DNA from: an uncultured Clostridium sp.
GTDB lineage: Bacteria > Bacillota > Clostridia > Oscillospirales > Acutalibacteraceae
Assembly: GCA_900547915.1 (NCBI GenBank)
Contig: URIN01000059.1
Span: 1-7,693 of the forward strand
Length of the DNA stretch: 7,693 nucleotides
Direction of reading: 5' to 3'
Shown: positions 1 to 7,210 of the stretch, one piece after another
Layout: each line of letters opens with the position of its first letter
How positions within the stretch are numbered: the first letter of the stretch is position 1
Notes under the pieces: model-generated
Seen by the model: only the letters and a program-made list of their open reading frames with translations
Databases searched by the model: none
Told to the model about the DNA's origin: nothing
Position numbers and translations under genes: made by a program

Positions 1-47
1 CTACACAAGGCTATTCGTCGGCAGCGTCAGATGTGTATAAGAGACAG
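1..47 (+). other. Illumina Nextera read-1 adapter with i5 index (synthetic, not genomic)
   Basis: Bases 1-6 (CTACAC) match the tail of the Illumina P5 oligo and 7-14 (AAGGCTAT) sit in the i5 index slot; from memory this looks like Nextera XT index S520. Bases 15-28 (TCGTCGGCAGCGTC) are the read-1 tail, and 29-47 (AGATGTGTATAAGAGACAG) are the 19-bp Tn5 mosaic end. The element is a library construct, so genomic sequence starts at about 48. An exact inverted copy, one base shorter, ends the window. Confidence 0.98.
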
Positions 48-109
48 TACCATAGTTTAGCAATCTAATCTTAATTTGTCAAGAATACGAAACAATTGTT
101 CCGTTTTAA

Positions 110-138
110 TTGATAAAAATTCAAAATTAGTATATAAT
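110..138 (+). promoter_or_regulatory. Predicted sigma-A-type promoter of the yhaM-prmA-hydrolase operon
   Basis: The -35 is TTGATA (110-115, one mismatch to TTGACA). A 17-base spacer separates it from a perfect -10 TATAAT (133-138). Transcription would start near 145, giving a leader of about 24 nt before the yhaM ATG. A weak ribosome site (AGAGG, 156-160) lies 8 bases before that ATG. A 10-bp perfect palindrome AACAATTGTT (91-100) sits just upstream of the -35 and could be an operator or a chance AT-rich palindrome. Confidence 0.7.
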
Positions 139-168
139 TAACACAACACAGGAAAAGAGGTATATCCT

Positions 169-1134
169 ATGAATTTCAAAAAGCTCCAAAACGGCATGTG
201 CGATGGTTTTGTTCTTGTAAAAAAATGTGAGGTAAAAAAGACTAAAAACGGTTCGTCTTATCTTGATTTGATAATAGGTGATAAGGACGGTGAAATGCCT
301 GCAAAATACTGGGATTTCTCAGGCGGAGATGTTTTTGAAGAGGAGTCCGTTGTCAAAGTGCGCGGAACTTTGGAACAGTATAACGGCAGGGATCAGTTCA
401 GAATACAGCAGATACGTCCTGCCGCCGAAACAGATGATTATAATCTTTCAGATCTTGTGCCGGCATCAGAAGTTGGCGGAAGACAGATATACGATATGCT
501 TATGAAAAGAGTTGCCGCGTTTGAGGACAACGATTTTAAGACGCTTGTTACGGATATTATGGAAAGCAAAAAGGATATTCTTGTAACAAGCCCTGCGGCG
601 TTCAGGCTTCACCATGCTATGCTTGGCGGTCTTATGCTGCACACTATGTCTATTGTGCGCATGGCGGAGCAGGTATGCAAGGTTTACCCGAATGTTAATA
701 AGGATCTTCTTCTTTCAGGCGCTATTTTGCATGACGTTGCGAAAACGTGGGAATTTAAATTTTCAAAGACAGGACTTGTGAGCGGATATTCAGAGGGCGG
801 TGAACTGATCGGCCACCTTGTTGAAGGCGCAATGTGGGTAGATGCGGCGGCAAAAAGGCTTGGCATACCACAGGAAAAGGCTCAGCTCATAGAACATATG
901 ATTTTAAGTCACCACGGAGTTCCCGAATTTGGTTCTCCCGTCAGACCTATGTTCATTGAAGCTCAGATACTTTCCGCGCTTGATACGCTTGATGCTCAGA
1001 TATTTGAGTTCCACAGCGCAACTGCAAAGGTTGAGCCGGGTCAGTTTACGGACAGACAGTGGTCGCTTGAAAACAGAAAACTTTATAATCACGGCCTTTC
1101 GGGCACGGAACACATCGTTAATTTAGAGGATTGA
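169..1134 (+). CDS. yhaM: 3'-5' exoribonuclease, YhaM family (OB-fold + HD domain)
   Basis: The product is a 321-residue soluble protein with the YhaM architecture. An N-terminal OB-fold (about residues 10-85, nucleic-acid binding, with GTLEQYNGRDQFRIQQIRP near its end) precedes a C-terminal HD metal-dependent phosphohydrolase domain. Candidate metal ligands are His158 (LMLHT), His188-Asp189 (ILHDVAKTWEF), His216, His248-His249 (LSHHG) and Asp272 or Asp275. YhaM of Bacillus subtilis is a manganese-dependent 3'-5' exoribonuclease of similar length (about 314 aa) that trims RNA ends in the cytoplasm. The ATG lies 8 bases after AGAGG and matches the family N-terminus. It is the first gene of an operon: its TGA is 15 bp before prmA. 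The family call is firm; the exact substrate is inferred from homologues. Confidence 0.92.
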   Translation: MNFKKLQNGMCDGFVLVKKCEVKKTKNGSSYLDLIIGDKDGEMPAKYWDFSGGDVFEEESVVKVRGTLEQYNGRDQFRIQQIRPAAETDDYNLSDLVPASEVGGRQIYDMLMKRVAAFEDNDFKTLVTDIMESKKDILVTSPAAFRLHHAMLGGLMLHTMSIVRMAEQVCKVYPNVNKDLLLSGAILHDVAKTWEFKFSKTGLVSGYSEGGELIGHLVEGAMWVDAAAKRLGIPQEKAQLIEHMILSHHGVPEFGSPVRPMFIEAQILSALDTLDAQIFEFHSATAKVEPGQFTDRQWSLENRKLYNHGLSGTEHIVNLED

Positions 1135-1149
1135 TAAGGAGAGTAGAAT

Positions 1150-2091
1150 ATGGCTCAGGAATGGCAGCAGGACTGGACGGAGATAAAAGTCACCGTTAAG
1201 TCTGATGATATTGAAACGGCGGCAAATATTTCAAATATGACTGTGCCTTATGGTATTTATATTGAGGATTATTCAGATGTTGTAGATGAAACTCTTGAGA
1301 TTGCTCATGTTGATTTGATCTCTGAGGAACTTTTGGAAAAGGACAGAACAAAAGGAAGAATTCACATTTACATCAGCCCGGAAGAAAACCCTGCGGAAGC
1401 TGTATCTTTCCTTGAAGAAAGGCTGAGCGCAGAAAATATAGAGCATGAAATAACCATAAATGAATGTAAAACAGAGGATTGGATAAACAACTGGAAAAAA
1501 TATTGGCACCCCGTTCCAATAGGCAACAGGCTGCTGATCAAACCTGCATGGGAGCAGGTTGAAGATACTCACGGCAGGGCAGTGCTTAATCTTGAACCCG
1601 GTCTTGCATTCGGTACAGGTAGCCACCCCACCACAAGGCTTTGTCTTGAAATGCTCGAGGATTATATAAATCCGGCTTCAACGGTGCTTGATGTTGGCTG
1701 CGGCAGTGGTATACTTTCAATAGCTGCGCTTCTTCTCGGCGCAAAAAGCGCATTCGGTGTTGATATTGATAAACTTGCCGTTAAAACTGCGCTCGCAAAC
1801 GCTAAAGAGAATGGTTTTGAACCGCCTGTTTTCAATGCCGTAAGCGGAAATCTGTCAGAGAATGTCAGCGGAAAATACAGTGTAATAGTTGCAAATATTG
1901 TTGCCGATGTTATTATGGAGTTTACACCCCAGGCTGTTGAATTCCTTAAAGATGGAGGGGTGTTTATAACGGGCGGAATTATCGATTCTCGTGTGGAAGA
2001 AGTCAAAACCTGCTTTTATGAACATGGTTTTGATATTGTTGAACACAGAGAAGCAAAAGGCTGGAACGTTTTTGTCTGTAAAATAAAATGA
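1150..2091 (+). CDS. prmA: Ribosomal protein L11 methyltransferase
   Basis: PrmA trimethylates ribosomal protein L11 using S-adenosylmethionine. The 313-residue product has the usual two-part form: an N-terminal substrate-recognition domain (about residues 1-110), a linker with the family signature around WINNWKKYWHPVPIG (111-125), then a Rossmann-like methyltransferase domain. Visible motifs are LEPGLAFGTGSHPTT (148-162), the SAM-binding loop DVGCGSG (181-187), the acidic residues in GVDID (203-207), and VANI (247-250) at the catalytic strand. Length matches the family (about 290-315 aa). A good ribosome site, AAGGAGAG (1136-1143), lies 6 bases before the ATG. The gene is 15 bp after yhaM and overlaps the next gene by 4 bp, so the three are almost certainly co-transcribed. 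The frequent partner rsmE is not adjacent here. Confidence 0.96.
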   Translation: MAQEWQQDWTEIKVTVKSDDIETAANISNMTVPYGIYIEDYSDVVDETLEIAHVDLISEELLEKDRTKGRIHIYISPEENPAEAVSFLEERLSAENIEHEITINECKTEDWINNWKKYWHPVPIGNRLLIKPAWEQVEDTHGRAVLNLEPGLAFGTGSHPTTRLCLEMLEDYINPASTVLDVGCGSGILSIAALLLGAKSAFGVDIDKLAVKTALANAKENGFEPPVFNAVSGNLSENVSGKYSVIVANIVADVIMEFTPQAVEFLKDGGVFITGGIIDSRVEEVKTCFYEHGFDIVEHREAKGWNVFVCKIK

Positions 2092-3053
2092 AGATTATTA
2101 TAATTGTTGCTGCTGTTGCAATTGTTATTCTGTTGTTTTTGCTTGCAGTTTGCGCAGTGGTTTTAAATCAGCTAATATCACTTAAAACGATTCGAATTCC
2201 TAAATTTTTTTATTCTCTTGTTGCGGGTAATGACGGACCTAATCAGTTTGAGCAGGAAAACCGCAGGGCGGTAAATCATTTTAAGACACTGCCTCTTGAA
2301 GAACTCGAGTTACATTCAGAAGGCTGTACTCTAAGGGCAAAACTTCTTGTACCCGAAAAAAGCAACGGTATTCTTGTTATTGCCTGCCACGGCGCCAGAA
2401 GTTCGGGACTGGGCGAGTTTGCGTTTGAGGCGGATTATTTTTATAACGGCGGCTTCACAGTGCTTATGCCAGAACACAGAGGCTGCGGAATAAGCGACGG
2501 AAAATTCATGGGCTACGGCACGCATGAAGCAAAAGACACATTGTTGTGGCTCGATTACGCAAGGAAACGTTTTCCTGAACTCAGCATATTTTTGCTCGGT
2601 GTATCAATGGGCGGCGCAACGGTGCTGATGATGAGCGATAAAATACCTGAAAACAGCGTAAAGGGTATTATTGCCGATTGTGCATATACAAGCGCTTGGG
2701 AAGAATTTAAGTATCAGCTCAAATTGTCTTTCCATCTCGGTGCTTTTCCTATATTGTATCTTTGTGATTTCCTTTGCAGGCTCTATGCGCATTATTCGTT
2801 TAAGGATGCAGCGCCTGTTGAATCTGTAAAAAATGCTAAAGCACCGGTGCTGTTCATTCACGGCACGGCGGACGATTTTGTGCCTTTTTATATGGAAAAA
2901 GAACTTTATTCAGCTTGCGGAAGTGAAAAGAAGATGCTTGCTGTTGACGGAGCTGTTCATGCAAGAAGTTACTATAAAAACAGCGCTCTTTATGAGAAAA
3001 CACTCAATGATTTTTTTGATGAACACAGCCAAAAAGTGCCACTGTCTGAATAA
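2088..3053 (+). CDS. Membrane-anchored alpha/beta hydrolase (serine hydrolase, substrate unknown)
   Basis: The 321-residue protein starts with one strongly hydrophobic segment (about residues 3-28) with no clear lipobox, so it is probably a signal anchor. An alpha/beta hydrolase fold follows. The catalytic triad is readable: nucleophile Ser173 in the elbow GVSMGG, Asp262 in HGTADDFVP, and His291 in AVHARSY. An oxyanion-type HG (101-102) lies after the first core strand, and PEHRGCGISDG (128-138) is typical of the fold. It resembles the widespread Bem46/YqkD-like hydrolases, for which no specific substrate can be assigned. Its ATG overlaps the prmA stop (ATGA, 2088-2091). No Shine-Dalgarno is visible upstream, so it is probably translated by coupling to prmA. 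A lysophospholipase or esterase role is possible but not shown. Confidence 0.9.
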   Translation: MKIIIIVAAVAIVILLFLLAVCAVVLNQLISLKTIRIPKFFYSLVAGNDGPNQFEQENRRAVNHFKTLPLEELELHSEGCTLRAKLLVPEKSNGILVIACHGARSSGLGEFAFEADYFYNGGFTVLMPEHRGCGISDGKFMGYGTHEAKDTLLWLDYARKRFPELSIFLLGVSMGGATVLMMSDKIPENSVKGIIADCAYTSAWEEFKYQLKLSFHLGAFPILYLCDFLCRLYAHYSFKDAAPVESVKNAKAPVLFIHGTADDFVPFYMEKELYSACGSEKKMLAVDGAVHARSYYKNSALYEKTLNDFFDEHSQKVPLSE

Positions 3054-3085
3054 GCAGGAATTTTGTTCAAACAACATAAAAAATT

Positions 3086-3117
3086 AACCGGATACCATAT
3101 TTGGTATCCGGTTTTTT
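3086..3117 (+). terminator. Rho-independent terminator, probably bidirectional, between convergent operons
   Basis: A perfect 12-bp stem (3086-3097 paired with 3102-3113) with a 4-base loop is followed by a T-run on the + strand (3112-3117). On the opposite strand the same hairpin is followed by AATTTTTT (read from 3080-3087). It therefore has the right tail for both the hydrolase operon, which ends at 3053, and thrS, whose stop is at 3144. Confidence 0.93.
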
Positions 3118-3143
3118 GTATGCTATTTACTAATTTGTTCTGA

Positions 3144-5051
3144 TTATAAAGATCTGCTCTTGATTTCCTTTTCGATCTTTTCGATAAACTCATCAACGCT
3201 GCATGCGCCCTGTTCTCCGTCTTTTCTTGAACGTACGGAAACCGTGCTGTTTTCTATATCTTTATCGCCGGCAACAAGCATATAAGGAACTTTTTCAAGT
3301 TGTGCCGAACGAATCTTGAAGCCGATTTTTTCTGATCTGTCATCGATCTCACAGCGGATACCAAGTTTTTCAAGACGGTCTTTGATTACGTTGAGGTAAT
3401 CAAGGTGTCTGTCTGCAATAGGAAGCAGTTTTACCTGAACGGGTGCAAGCCATGTCGGGAACGCGCCTGCAAAGTGCTCGGTAAGGATTCCGATAAATCT
3501 TTCAATGCTGCCGAATACAACACGGTGAATCATAATCGGTCTGTGCTTTGCTCCGTCTGCGCCTACATATTCAAGTTCAAATCTTTCTGGAAGCTGGAAG
3601 TCGAGCTGAATTGTGCCGCACTGCCAAGTTCTGCCAAGACAGTCGGTAAGATGGAAGTCGAGTTTGGGACCATAGAATGCTCCGTCACCCTCGTTTACTT
3701 CAAAGTCGTATCCGAGCTCTGTTACGGCGTCACGCAGAGCATCCGTTGCAATCTCCCAGTCCTCTTCGCTGCCCATTGAATCTTCAGGTTTTGTTGAAAG
3801 CTCAATGTGGTATTCAAATCCGAATGTGTTATAAACCTTGTCGATAAGTTTTACAACGCCCTTTATCTCGTCTTTTATCTGTTCACGTGTCATAAAGATA
3901 TGAGCATCGTCCTGAGTAAAGCATCTTACACGCATCAGTCCGTGCAATGCTCCTGAAAGTTCGTGGCGGTGAACAAGTCCGAGTTCGCCCATTCTGAGCG
4001 GCAGGTCTTTGTATGAGTGCATCTTTGTCTTGTATACAAGAATTCCGCCGGGACAGTTCATCGGCTTGATAGCGTAATCCTCGTCATCAATAACCGTTGT
4101 GTACATATTCTGCTTGTAGTGATCCCAGTGGCCGCTTCTTTCCCACAGAGCACGGTTAAGAATCATCGGCGTCTGAATCTCATAATAACCTGCTTCTCTG
4201 TGAATCTCACGCCAATAGTCGATAAGAGTATTCTTAAGAGCCATTCCCTTTGGAAGGAAGAACGGGAATCCGGGACCTTCTTCCATAATGGTGAAGAGCT
4301 CAAGTTCTTTGCCTAACTTTCTGTGGTCACGTTTCTTTGCCTCTTCAAGCATTGCCATATGCTCTTCAAGCATTGATGCTTTCGGGAAAGCCGTGCCGTA
4401 AACTCGGCAGAGCATCTTGTTTTTCGCGTCACCGCGCCAGTAAGCACCCGTGCAGTTTGTAAGCTTGAAAGCCTTTACGGGTTTTACATCCGCAAGGTGA
4501 GGGCCTGCGCAGAGCTCAGTAAATTCACCCTGCTTGTAAAAACTTATGTTTTCGCCCTTGTCTGCGTGTTCTTTGATAAGCTCAACCTTGTAAGGTTCGT
4601 TCTTATCCTCCATAAGCTTTATAGCTTCTTCGGGTGAAAGTTCAAATCTTTCAAGTGTAAAGCCTTCTTTTACAATTTTCTTCATTTCCGCTTCTATCTT
4701 TTCAAGATCATCAGGAGAAAACGGTGTTTCAACGTCAAAATCATAATAGAAACCGTCATGAATTGCAGGGCCGATTGTGAGTTTTACATCGGGATAGAGT
4801 CTTTTCACGGCCTGAGCCATAATATGTGATGCTGTGTGGTTAAAAGCACGTTTGCCGTCCTCGTCATCAAAAGTGAGGATCTCAAGCGCGCAGTCGCTGT
4901 CAATAACGGTGCGAAGATCTTTTACTTCACCGTCAATTCTGCATGCGCACGCATTTCTGTAAAGTCCCATAGAAATGTCTTTTGCTATGTCAGCTGCTGT
5001 CATAGCGCTGTCATATTGCTTAACTGATGAATCTTTAAGCGTTATTTTCAT
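3144..5051 (-). CDS. thrS: Threonine--tRNA ligase (threonyl-tRNA synthetase)
   Basis: This class II synthetase charges tRNA-Thr with threonine in the cytoplasm. The 635-residue product is full length (family about 640). In order it has a TGS domain (1-60), the editing domain (about 65-225) with HTASH (72-76) and CAGPH (181-185), the catalytic core (about 245-530), and the anticodon-binding domain (about 537-635). All three zinc ligands are present: Cys333 (PMNCPG), His384 (DDAHIF) and His509 (MIHRVV). Motif 2 is MRVRCFTQDD (373-382) and motif 3 contains GSIER (514-518). I chose the ATG at 5051 because a GGAGG (complement of 5059-5063) lies 7 bases upstream and the protein then begins directly with the TGS domain. 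An in-frame ATG at 5075 would add eight residues that overlap this ribosome site. Control is by the T-box leader upstream. Confidence 0.97.
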   Translation of the reverse strand: MKITLKDSSVKQYDSAMTAADIAKDISMGLYRNACACRIDGEVKDLRTVIDSDCALEILTFDDEDGKRAFNHTASHIMAQAVKRLYPDVKLTIGPAIHDGFYYDFDVETPFSPDDLEKIEAEMKKIVKEGFTLERFELSPEEAIKLMEDKNEPYKVELIKEHADKGENISFYKQGEFTELCAGPHLADVKPVKAFKLTNCTGAYWRGDAKNKMLCRVYGTAFPKASMLEEHMAMLEEAKKRDHRKLGKELELFTIMEEGPGFPFFLPKGMALKNTLIDYWREIHREAGYYEIQTPMILNRALWERSGHWDHYKQNMYTTVIDDEDYAIKPMNCPGGILVYKTKMHSYKDLPLRMGELGLVHRHELSGALHGLMRVRCFTQDDAHIFMTREQIKDEIKGVVKLIDKVYNTFGFEYHIELSTKPEDSMGSEEDWEIATDALRDAVTELGYDFEVNEGDGAFYGPKLDFHLTDCLGRTWQCGTIQLDFQLPERFELEYVGADGAKHRPIMIHRVVFGSIERFIGILTEHFAGAFPTWLAPVQVKLLPIADRHLDYLNVIKDRLEKLGIRCEIDDRSEKIGFKIRSAQLEKVPYMLVAGDKDIENSTVSVRSRKDGEQGACSVDEFIEKIEKEIKSRSL

Positions 5052-5106
5052 AGTAATTCCTCCGTATATATTCATTGAATAGTTTACTTGTATTTTGGGT
5101 GCTCCG

Positions 5107-5145
5107 TAAAAACAAAAACACCCTGTGCAGTAATTGCACAGGGTG
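5107..5145 (-). terminator. T-box-controlled intrinsic terminator in the thrS leader
   Basis: On the minus strand a perfect 11-bp stem (5135-5145 with 5119-5129) and 5-base loop (5130-5134) are followed by TTTTTGTTTTT. It ends transcription before thrS unless the antiterminator forms, because the first seven bases of its 5' arm are shared with that alternative structure. The thrS ATG is about 55 bases further on. Confidence 0.93.
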
Positions 5146-5344
5146 AATAATTATCCACGGTTCCACCTGAATTGCGCACAAGCGCCTCTCATTTTGCCCT
5201 TAACGCGGGAAACGGCTGTTATTGGCAGCACTCCGGGGCGGTGGCTTGCGGCAGTCTGTACACCCTTTCAGCAAACGGGTGCTCTCTGAAACATTCTGAA
5301 ACGCAGTCTTATCCCCATCAAAGCTTTGTTATATGTTTAATTTT
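5107..5344 (-). promoter_or_regulatory. T-box riboswitch leader, threonine-specific, upstream of thrS
   Basis: T-box leaders sense uncharged tRNA and release transcription termination. Stem I spans about 5316 to 5235: its base pairs GGGG (5313-5316) with CCCC (5235-5238), above which lies an internal loop whose 3' side carries ACC (complement of 5240-5242), a threonine specifier codon. The distal arm carries AGAGAG (5282-5287) and a CACCC/GGGTG stem (5277-5281 with 5261-5265). A GCGC-ACAA-GCGC hairpin (5174-5185), probably Stem III, precedes the T-box core (5155-5168). In the antiterminator, CAGG (5166-5169) and GTG (5156-5158) flank the 7-base bulge TGGAACC (5159-5165) and pair with CCTG (5139-5142) and CAC (5143-5145). 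These last seven bases are also the 5' arm of the terminator, so the two folds exclude each other. Pairings were found by eye. Confidence 0.93.
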
Positions 5345-5350
5345 GATTAT

Positions 5351-5378
5351 ATTATATCATTATTTTTTTGCTTGTCAA
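5351..5378 (-). promoter_or_regulatory. Predicted thrS promoter
   Basis: Read on the minus strand there is a perfect TTGACA (5373-5378) and a perfect TATAAT (5351-5356) with a 16-base spacer. A second TATAAT overlaps at 5346-5351 but would need a 21-base spacer. The transcript would begin near 5344, just before Stem I of the T-box, giving a leader of about 290 nt. Confidence 0.85.
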
Positions 5379-5455
5379 CACCCGCAGCAGCGCATTTTTT
5401 GCCGTTTTTTTCCTGCCGTATGCCGACAGGTTAGGCTAAATGTAAGGCACAAGCC
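5379..5455. other. Divergent intergenic spacer between the thrS and rny promoters
   Basis: No gene is visible here. It contains two T-runs on the + strand and an imperfect 7-bp hairpin (5412-5418 with 5424-5430, one G-T pair) that lacks a T-tract in either useful direction, so it is not a terminator. At its right edge a small inverted repeat, AAGGC-ACAA-GCCTT (5444-5457), overlaps the first bases of the rny -35 and could be a protein-binding site. That reading is speculative. Confidence 0.4.
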
Positions 5456-5484
5456 TTGACATCTACAAGATATAGGTGTATTAT
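5456..5484 (+). promoter_or_regulatory. Predicted rny promoter
   Basis: TTGACA (5456-5461, perfect) is followed after 17 bases by TATTAT (5479-5484, one mismatch to TATAAT). The predicted start is about 5491, giving a 5' leader of about 130 nt. It is divergent from the thrS promoter, with about 77 bases between the two -35 boxes. Confidence 0.8.
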
Positions 5485-5490
5485 ATTTGT

Positions 5491-5524
5491 TATGAACTAT
5501 ATCAAGTTTATATAGTGTTCATAG
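5491..5524 (+). promoter_or_regulatory. Hairpin at the predicted 5' end of the rny mRNA
   Basis: TATGAAC (5491-5497) pairs with GTTCATA (5518-5524). Inside it a TATA/TATA stem extends the helix, with a GT bulge on the 3' side and a loop around CAAGTT. The element starts at the predicted transcription start, so it could protect the RNA 5' end or act as an operator. The rest of the leader (5525-5615) is AT-rich with no clear terminator, open reading frame or known riboswitch signature. Confidence 0.5.
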
Positions 5525-5629
5525 AGTCTATACAGCATTATAACCGATTTTTTCAGGTTTGTATTTAAACTGTACCTTTTCTGATGATATTTGATTTAAC
5601 TAAAAAATTATTGACAGAAGGAGGTGCTA

Positions 5630-7192
5630 TTGATTCTCATGTCTACAATTGTTGCCGTTATTATAGCGGTTGTCTGTGCTGTTGTTTTTGGAGTAGTCGG
5701 CTTTGTTCTTGGTTCTGTTTTCAGGCAGAAAGCTAACGAAAAAGAGATCGGCTCCGCAACACAGGAAGCAACTAAAATTATTAATGATGCCCTTCAGGAG
5801 GCTGAAACAACAAAAAAATCCAGTCTTATAGAGGCTAAGGATGAAATCCATAAACTTCGCTCAGAAGCGGATAAGGAGATCCGTGAAAGAAGAAGCGAGG
5901 TTCAGAAACTTGAAAACCGCCTTAATCAAAGGGAAGAATACCTTGATAAAAGAGCGGATTCCATTGAGGCAAAAAATGAGTCCTTAAGTGCTAAACTTAA
6001 GGAAGCGGATGACAAATTAATTGAAATCGATAGCATCAAGAAAAGCCAGTTTGATATGCTGGAAAAAATTTCGGGGCTTTCACAAGAAGAAGCAAAAAAG
6101 CATCTTCTGGCATCGCTTGAAGAAGAGCTTGACACCGAAAAGAGCAAAAAGATACTTGAGTATGAGCAGATGACGCGCGATCAGAGCGAAGTTATCGCAA
6201 GAGAGATAATTGCTACTGCTATTCAGCGCTGTGCTGCTGATCATACCGCAGAAACAACTGTTTCCGTTGTAGCGCTGCCCAATGACGATATGAAGGGCAG
6301 AATAATCGGCCGAGAGGGCAGAAATATCCGCTCAATCGAAACAATAACAGGCGTTGAGCTCATTATTGACGATACTCCGGAAGCAATCACTATCAGTTCT
6401 TTTGATCCTGTCAGAAGAGAGATAGCAAGGCTCACCCTTGAGCGCCTCATTCAGGACGGTCGTATCCACCCAACAAAGATTGAGGAAATGTTCGAAAAAT
6501 CAACCCGTGAAGTTAATGCAATCATTAAGCAGGAGGGCGAAAAAGCTGTTCTTGCCGCAAACTGCGGTCAGATTCATCCTGAACTTGTCAAACTTCTCGG
6601 AAAGCTTAAATATCGTACTTCTTACGGTCAAAACGTACTTAAGCACAGCCTTGAGGTTAGCTATATTGCCGGACTTATGGCAGCTGAACTCGGTGCAAAT
6701 GAAAAGCTTGCACGCCGTGCAGGTTTGCTTCATGATATTGGTAAGGCTCTCGACCACGAGATGGAAGGCTCACATATTGCGCTCGGCGTTGAGTATGCGC
6801 GCAAGTATAAGGAAAGCGAAGAAGTTATTCACGCTATTCAGGCACATCACGGTGATGTAGAGTGCAAAACCGTTGTTGCTTGTCTTGTTCAGGCTGCAGA
6901 TGCGGTTTCAGCCGCAAGACCCGGTGCAAGACGAGAAAATATCGAAAACTATATTAAGAGACTTCAGCAGCTTGAGGAAATTTCAAAGAGTTTTGCAGGA
7001 GTCAAAAGTGCATATGCCATCCAGGCAGGCAGAGAAGTGCGTGTTATGGTTTGCCCTGAAACTGTTTCAGATGAGAAAATGCCTTATATCGCCCGTGAGA
7101 TTGCAAAGAAGATAGAAAGCGAACTCGAATATCCCGGTCAGATAAAGGTAAATATTATTCGTGAATCCAGGGTAAGCGATGTTGCAAAATAA
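5630..7192 (+). CDS. rny: Ribonuclease Y (membrane-anchored endoribonuclease)
   Basis: RNase Y starts bulk mRNA decay in many Gram-positive bacteria and is tethered to the membrane. The product (520 aa from TTG 5630) matches the family length of about 520. Its order is an N-terminal transmembrane helix (about 5-30), a long charged coiled coil (about 35-200), a KH RNA-binding domain with [15 protein letters not shown] (223-237), and an HD domain with His339, His368-Asp369 ([12 protein letters not shown]), His406-His407 and Asp424 ([16 protein letters not shown], a family signature). The start is uncertain. The very strong GGAGG (5620-5624) is 5 bases before TTG 5630, but 14 bases before ATG 5639, and GTG 5624 overlaps it. 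TTG best fits the spacing; ATG would give 517 aa. The gene has its own promoter and ends in a strong terminator. Confidence 0.95.
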   Translation: MILMSTIVAVIIAVVCAVVFGVVGFVLGSVFRQKANEKEIGSATQEATKIINDALQEAETTKKSSLIEAKDEIHKLRSEADKEIRERRSEVQKLENRLNQREEYLDKRADSIEAKNESLSAKLKEADDKLIEIDSIKKSQFDMLEKISGLSQEEAKKHLLASLEEELDTEKSKKILEYEQMTRDQSEVIAREIIATAIQRCAADHTAETTVSVVALPNDDMKGRIIGREGRNIRSIETITGVELIIDDTPEAITISSFDPVRREIARLTLERLIQDGRIHPTKIEEMFEKSTREVNAIIKQEGEKAVLAANCGQIHPELVKLLGKLKYRTSYGQNVLKHSLEVSYIAGLMAAELGANEKLARRAGLLHDIGKALDHEMEGSHIALGVEYARKYKESEEVIHAIQAHHGDVECKTVVACLVQAADAVSAARPGARRENIENYIKRLQQLEEISKSFAGVKSAYAIQAGREVRVMVCPETVSDEKMPYIAREIAKKIESELEYPGQIKVNIIRESRVSDVAK

Positions 7193-7210
7193 TCGTTAGT
7201 AATTTATAAT
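7182..7210 (+). promoter_or_regulatory. Possible promoter for the Dabb gene, overlapping the rny stop and terminator
   Basis: TTGCAA (7182-7187, four of six to consensus) and a perfect TATAAT (7205-7210) are separated by 17 bases. Initiation would fall near 7217, inside the 5' arm of the rny terminator, so its transcript would lack most of that arm and should not be terminated by it. The last codons and stop of rny lie within this element. Evidence is motif and spacing only. Confidence 0.5.

Noticed and set aside
1273..1626. 117-codon and similar minus-strand open frames inside prmA, including 1662-2006
   Set aside because: They are antisense to a clearly conserved methyltransferase and show no ribosome site, promoter or family motif.
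3405..3779. 124-codon open frame on the + strand within thrS
   Set aside because: It is entirely antisense to well-conserved thrS codons, has no ribosome site or recognisable domain, and its composition follows from the thrS reading frame.
5412..5430. Hairpin in the divergent spacer as a terminator
   Set aside because: The stem is short and imperfect. On the + strand the T-run precedes it rather than follows, and on the - strand it is followed by A residues.
5172..5459. 95-codon + strand open frame in the thrS-rny intergenic region
   Set aside because: It runs antisense through the T-box Stem I region and thrS promoter. Its start has no Shine-Dalgarno, and the sequence is fully explained by the riboswitch and promoters.
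5611..5616. A perfect TTGACA just before the rny ribosome site as a second promoter
   Set aside because: There is no -10-like hexamer at the right distance (around 5634-5639), and a start there would fall inside the coding region.
6438..6860. 140-codon + strand open frame inside rny
   Set aside because: It is an out-of-frame shadow of the KH/HD coding region, with no family resemblance and no separate ribosome site.
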